This document shows, piece after piece, positions 62,544-64,000 of a stretch of 64,000 bases of DNA (position 1 is its first letter; each line of letters begins with the position of its first letter). A program made the translations under genes and the position numbers. The stretch spans positions 1 through 64,000 of the forward strand of contig JBNGIQ010009373.1 in assembly GCA_049999765.1 (NCBI GenBank), read 5' to 3'. The DNA is from Phaeoceros laevis. Its lineage: Eukaryota > Anthocerotophyta > Anthocerotopsida > Notothyladales. The notes under the pieces were generated by a model that saw only the letters and a program-made list of their open reading frames with translations, made no database searches and was not told the DNA's origin.

Positions 62544-63109
62544 CATCATTTTCATGTTGCTTTTGCTGTAGTCTACCCGACTCTACCGGTAATTGAAATT
62601 GCTTGGCAATTCGTGGCTTCCGACGATGGCCTCCGTAGCCATACCAGGTCCATATGGGATTCTGGAATTGTATGTTTTTAAGGATTAGAAATGCCCCGTA
62701 AATGGGGGCATTTCTAATGGGTTGCCCCCAACCTGGGGGTCGCTGAATAATATTCGGCTCATATTGTGCGTCTTCTGGAACGTCCTTTACATGTATCTCA
62801 ACTTACGGCTCAAACGCAGGCAACACAAAGGCAGGGGGATGGCCAGCCTTAGCTGCAGGCCAAGCGCCATTCTTTCCCAGAAAGACGAGGCTGAGTGCAG
62901 CCGCGCACGTCTGGGATTGCATTTGGCGTCCAACAGGTTCAATGCCTTCATGAATATGCTATGGTACAACAATTGTGAATGTCCGGTGGATTGTTGGAAT
63001 AACCGGAGAATCATGAGTATGAGTCTACGCACTTTAGGCACAAGAGTACAGAGGGGCCACTTTGGGCGGACAACTGGAATGCTTGAATGTGAGTGATGAG
63101 GGCCTCAAA
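62544..63109 (+). pseudogene. Decayed PDF-like motif upstream of PPR gene
   Basis: From about 62959 one frame reads LWYNNCECPVDCWNNRR, the first half of a PDF-type motif. The second half, FRHKSTEGPLWADNWNA, is in another frame from about 63033 to 63083 and is followed by TGA. A one-base slip therefore splits the motif. The rest of the stretch is 3' UTR of the UPF0060-like gene, including a GC-poor inverted pair ATGCCCCGTAAATGGGGGCAT at 62690-62712. Confidence 0.65.
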
Positions 63110-64000
63110 ATGGAGGCATTGTTATCTATGAAAGCCGGCGGCATCACCTCTGATGGTGGCCGGAGAACTGAGAATGAGTTGGACTTCAGATCACCTCAAC
63201 GAGATGTGCATTCATGGACAGCCCTGATTTTGCAGCAGGCTAAGTGTGGGCAAGGTAGACGTGCTCTTAAAATGTATGAGAAGATGCTGAAGGAGAGAGT
63301 GGAGCCCAGTCCACGCACGTTTGTTGCTCTGTTGAAGGCGTGCAGTAGCTTGCAGGACTTGGAAAGTGCCAAGAAAATTCATGCAGATGTGGTTAGAAGG
63401 GGCTTTGATTCGGATTTGTATGTGTGCACCATGCTGGTAGATGCATATGCAAAATGTAGGAGCCTGGTGGATGCCAGGAATGCCTTTGACAGGATGCCTC
63501 GTCGGGATGTGGTTTCCTGGAATGCCATGATCTTCGGGTATGCCCAGCTGGACGAGGGTGAGGAAGCTTTGGAATTGTACATCCGAATGAAACAGGAAGG
63601 CGTGGTACCTCGTGACCGAACATATGTTGGTGCACTCAAGGCTTGCTGTACCATGGCAGAATCAGGAACAGGTGATGGCATAGCATTAAAGGACAGGTGC
63701 TTGAAGGCTGTGAAAGCAATCCACACAGATATAGCAAATGGGAAGCTTGAGATGGGAGTATTCCTTGGGACCATGCTGGTGAACGCGTATGCAAAATGCC
63801 AAAGCGTGGATGATGCAAGACAGTTGTTTGAGAAGATGCCTTTTCGTGATGTGGTTTCTTGGAACGCCATGATCTTGGGGTACGCCCAGATGGACAATGG
63901 TGAAGAGGCTTTGCACTTGTACACTCGAATGCTGCAGGAAGGTGTCCTACCTGATGACCGGACATATGTCAGTGCACTCAAGGCTTGCAGTGCCTTGGCA
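63110..64000 (+). CDS. PLS-class PPR protein (5' part, runs off window)
   Basis: The frame is open from 63036 to the window end. First ATG at 63110 (MEALLSMKAGGITSDGG). It enters a PLS array: VHSWTALILQQAKCGQGRRA, LLKACSSLQDLESAKKIHAD, MLVDAYAKCRSLVDARNAFD, RDVVSWNAMIFGYAQLDEGE, LVNAYAKCQSVDDARQLFEK and AMILGYAQMDNGEEALHLYT. It is closest in layout to the PPR gene at 29.4-31.8 kb (shared KCGQGR, LESAK, DVV blocks). The decayed PDF-like motif just upstream suggests the original N-terminus was lost and translation now starts later, possibly without an organelle signal. The C-terminal class cannot be seen. Confidence 0.82.
   Translation, partial: MEALLSMKAGGITSDGGRRTENELDFRSPQRDVHSWTALILQQAKCGQGRRALKMYEKMLKERVEPSPRTFVALLKACSSLQDLESAKKIHADVVRRGFDSDLYVCTMLVDAYAKCRSLVDARNAFDRMPRRDVVSWNAMIFGYAQLDEGEEALELYIRMKQEGVVPRDRTYVGALKACCTMAESGTGDGIALKDRCLKAVKAIHTDIANGKLEMGVFLGTMLVNAYAKCQSVDDARQLFEKMPFRDVVSWNAMILGYAQMDNGEEALHLYTRMLQEGVLPDDRTYVSALKACSALA

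Overview
The window is nuclear DNA from a land plant. It has split genes with short introns (about 60-300 bp), plant-only families (RALF, LRR receptor kinase, NDC1, OCTOPUS-like, UPF0496) and intron-containing tRNA-Tyr genes, and it is rich in PLS-class pentatricopeptide repeat (PPR) genes and PPR relics. Density is about one gene per 5 kb. Compactness, long DYW-type PPR genes and a bacterial-type UPF0060 gene suggest a small-genome spore-bearing plant such as a hornwort or lycophyte. The lineage is inference; the sequence does not settle it. Four scaffold gaps (runs of N) are present.

Layout. 0.2-0.4 kb: PPR relic. 0.9-3.4 kb (+): TAPT1/POD1-family membrane protein, with a ten-exon model that stays in frame and includes an apparent U12 AT-AC intron. 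3.7-8.4 kb (-): LRR receptor kinase of the LRR-VIII-1/HPCA1 type. 9.5 kb (+): RALF peptide precursor. 10.9-12.0 kb: TTAA-flanked inverted-repeat element. 13.2-19.2 kb (-): DNA ligase IV. 20.1-21.3 kb: PPR pseudogene. 21.7 kb (+): TAF13. 23.8-25.3 kb (+): small ubiquitin-domain-containing (UBTD-type) protein. 26.3-28.9 kb (-): aspartyl aminopeptidase. 29.4-31.8 kb (-): PPR gene. 33.5-37.7 kb (+): conserved 894-aa plant protein with a four-Cys motif. 39.1-40.2 kb (-): OCTOPUS-like Cys-motif protein. 43.4-47.3 kb (-): tandem pair of NDC1-type NAD(P)H dehydrogenases. 47.3-53.1 kb: AT-rich, gene-poor, with a UPF0496 fragment and a second inverted-repeat pair. 53.2-55.7 kb (-): SRA-YDG protein without a visible SET domain. 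56.8-61.2 kb (-): giant PPR-DYW gene broken by in-frame stops. 61.7-62.1 kb: two tRNA-Tyr genes. 62.2 kb (+): UPF0060/YnfA-like membrane protein. 63.1 kb to the end (+): PPR gene running off the window.

The most unusual signal links the PPR genes. Three separate loci (31.5-31.8, 60.9-61.0 and 62.96-63.08 kb) encode, ahead of the PPR array, a segment resembling the PDF motif of the organellar single-stranded-DNA-binding OSB proteins, intact in two and decayed in one. The giant PPR gene carries two in-frame stops, yet the same frame continues to a textbook DYW terminus, and its deaminase motif reads HSA instead of HSE. The other genes are housekeeping or signalling genes with no evident functional link to one another.
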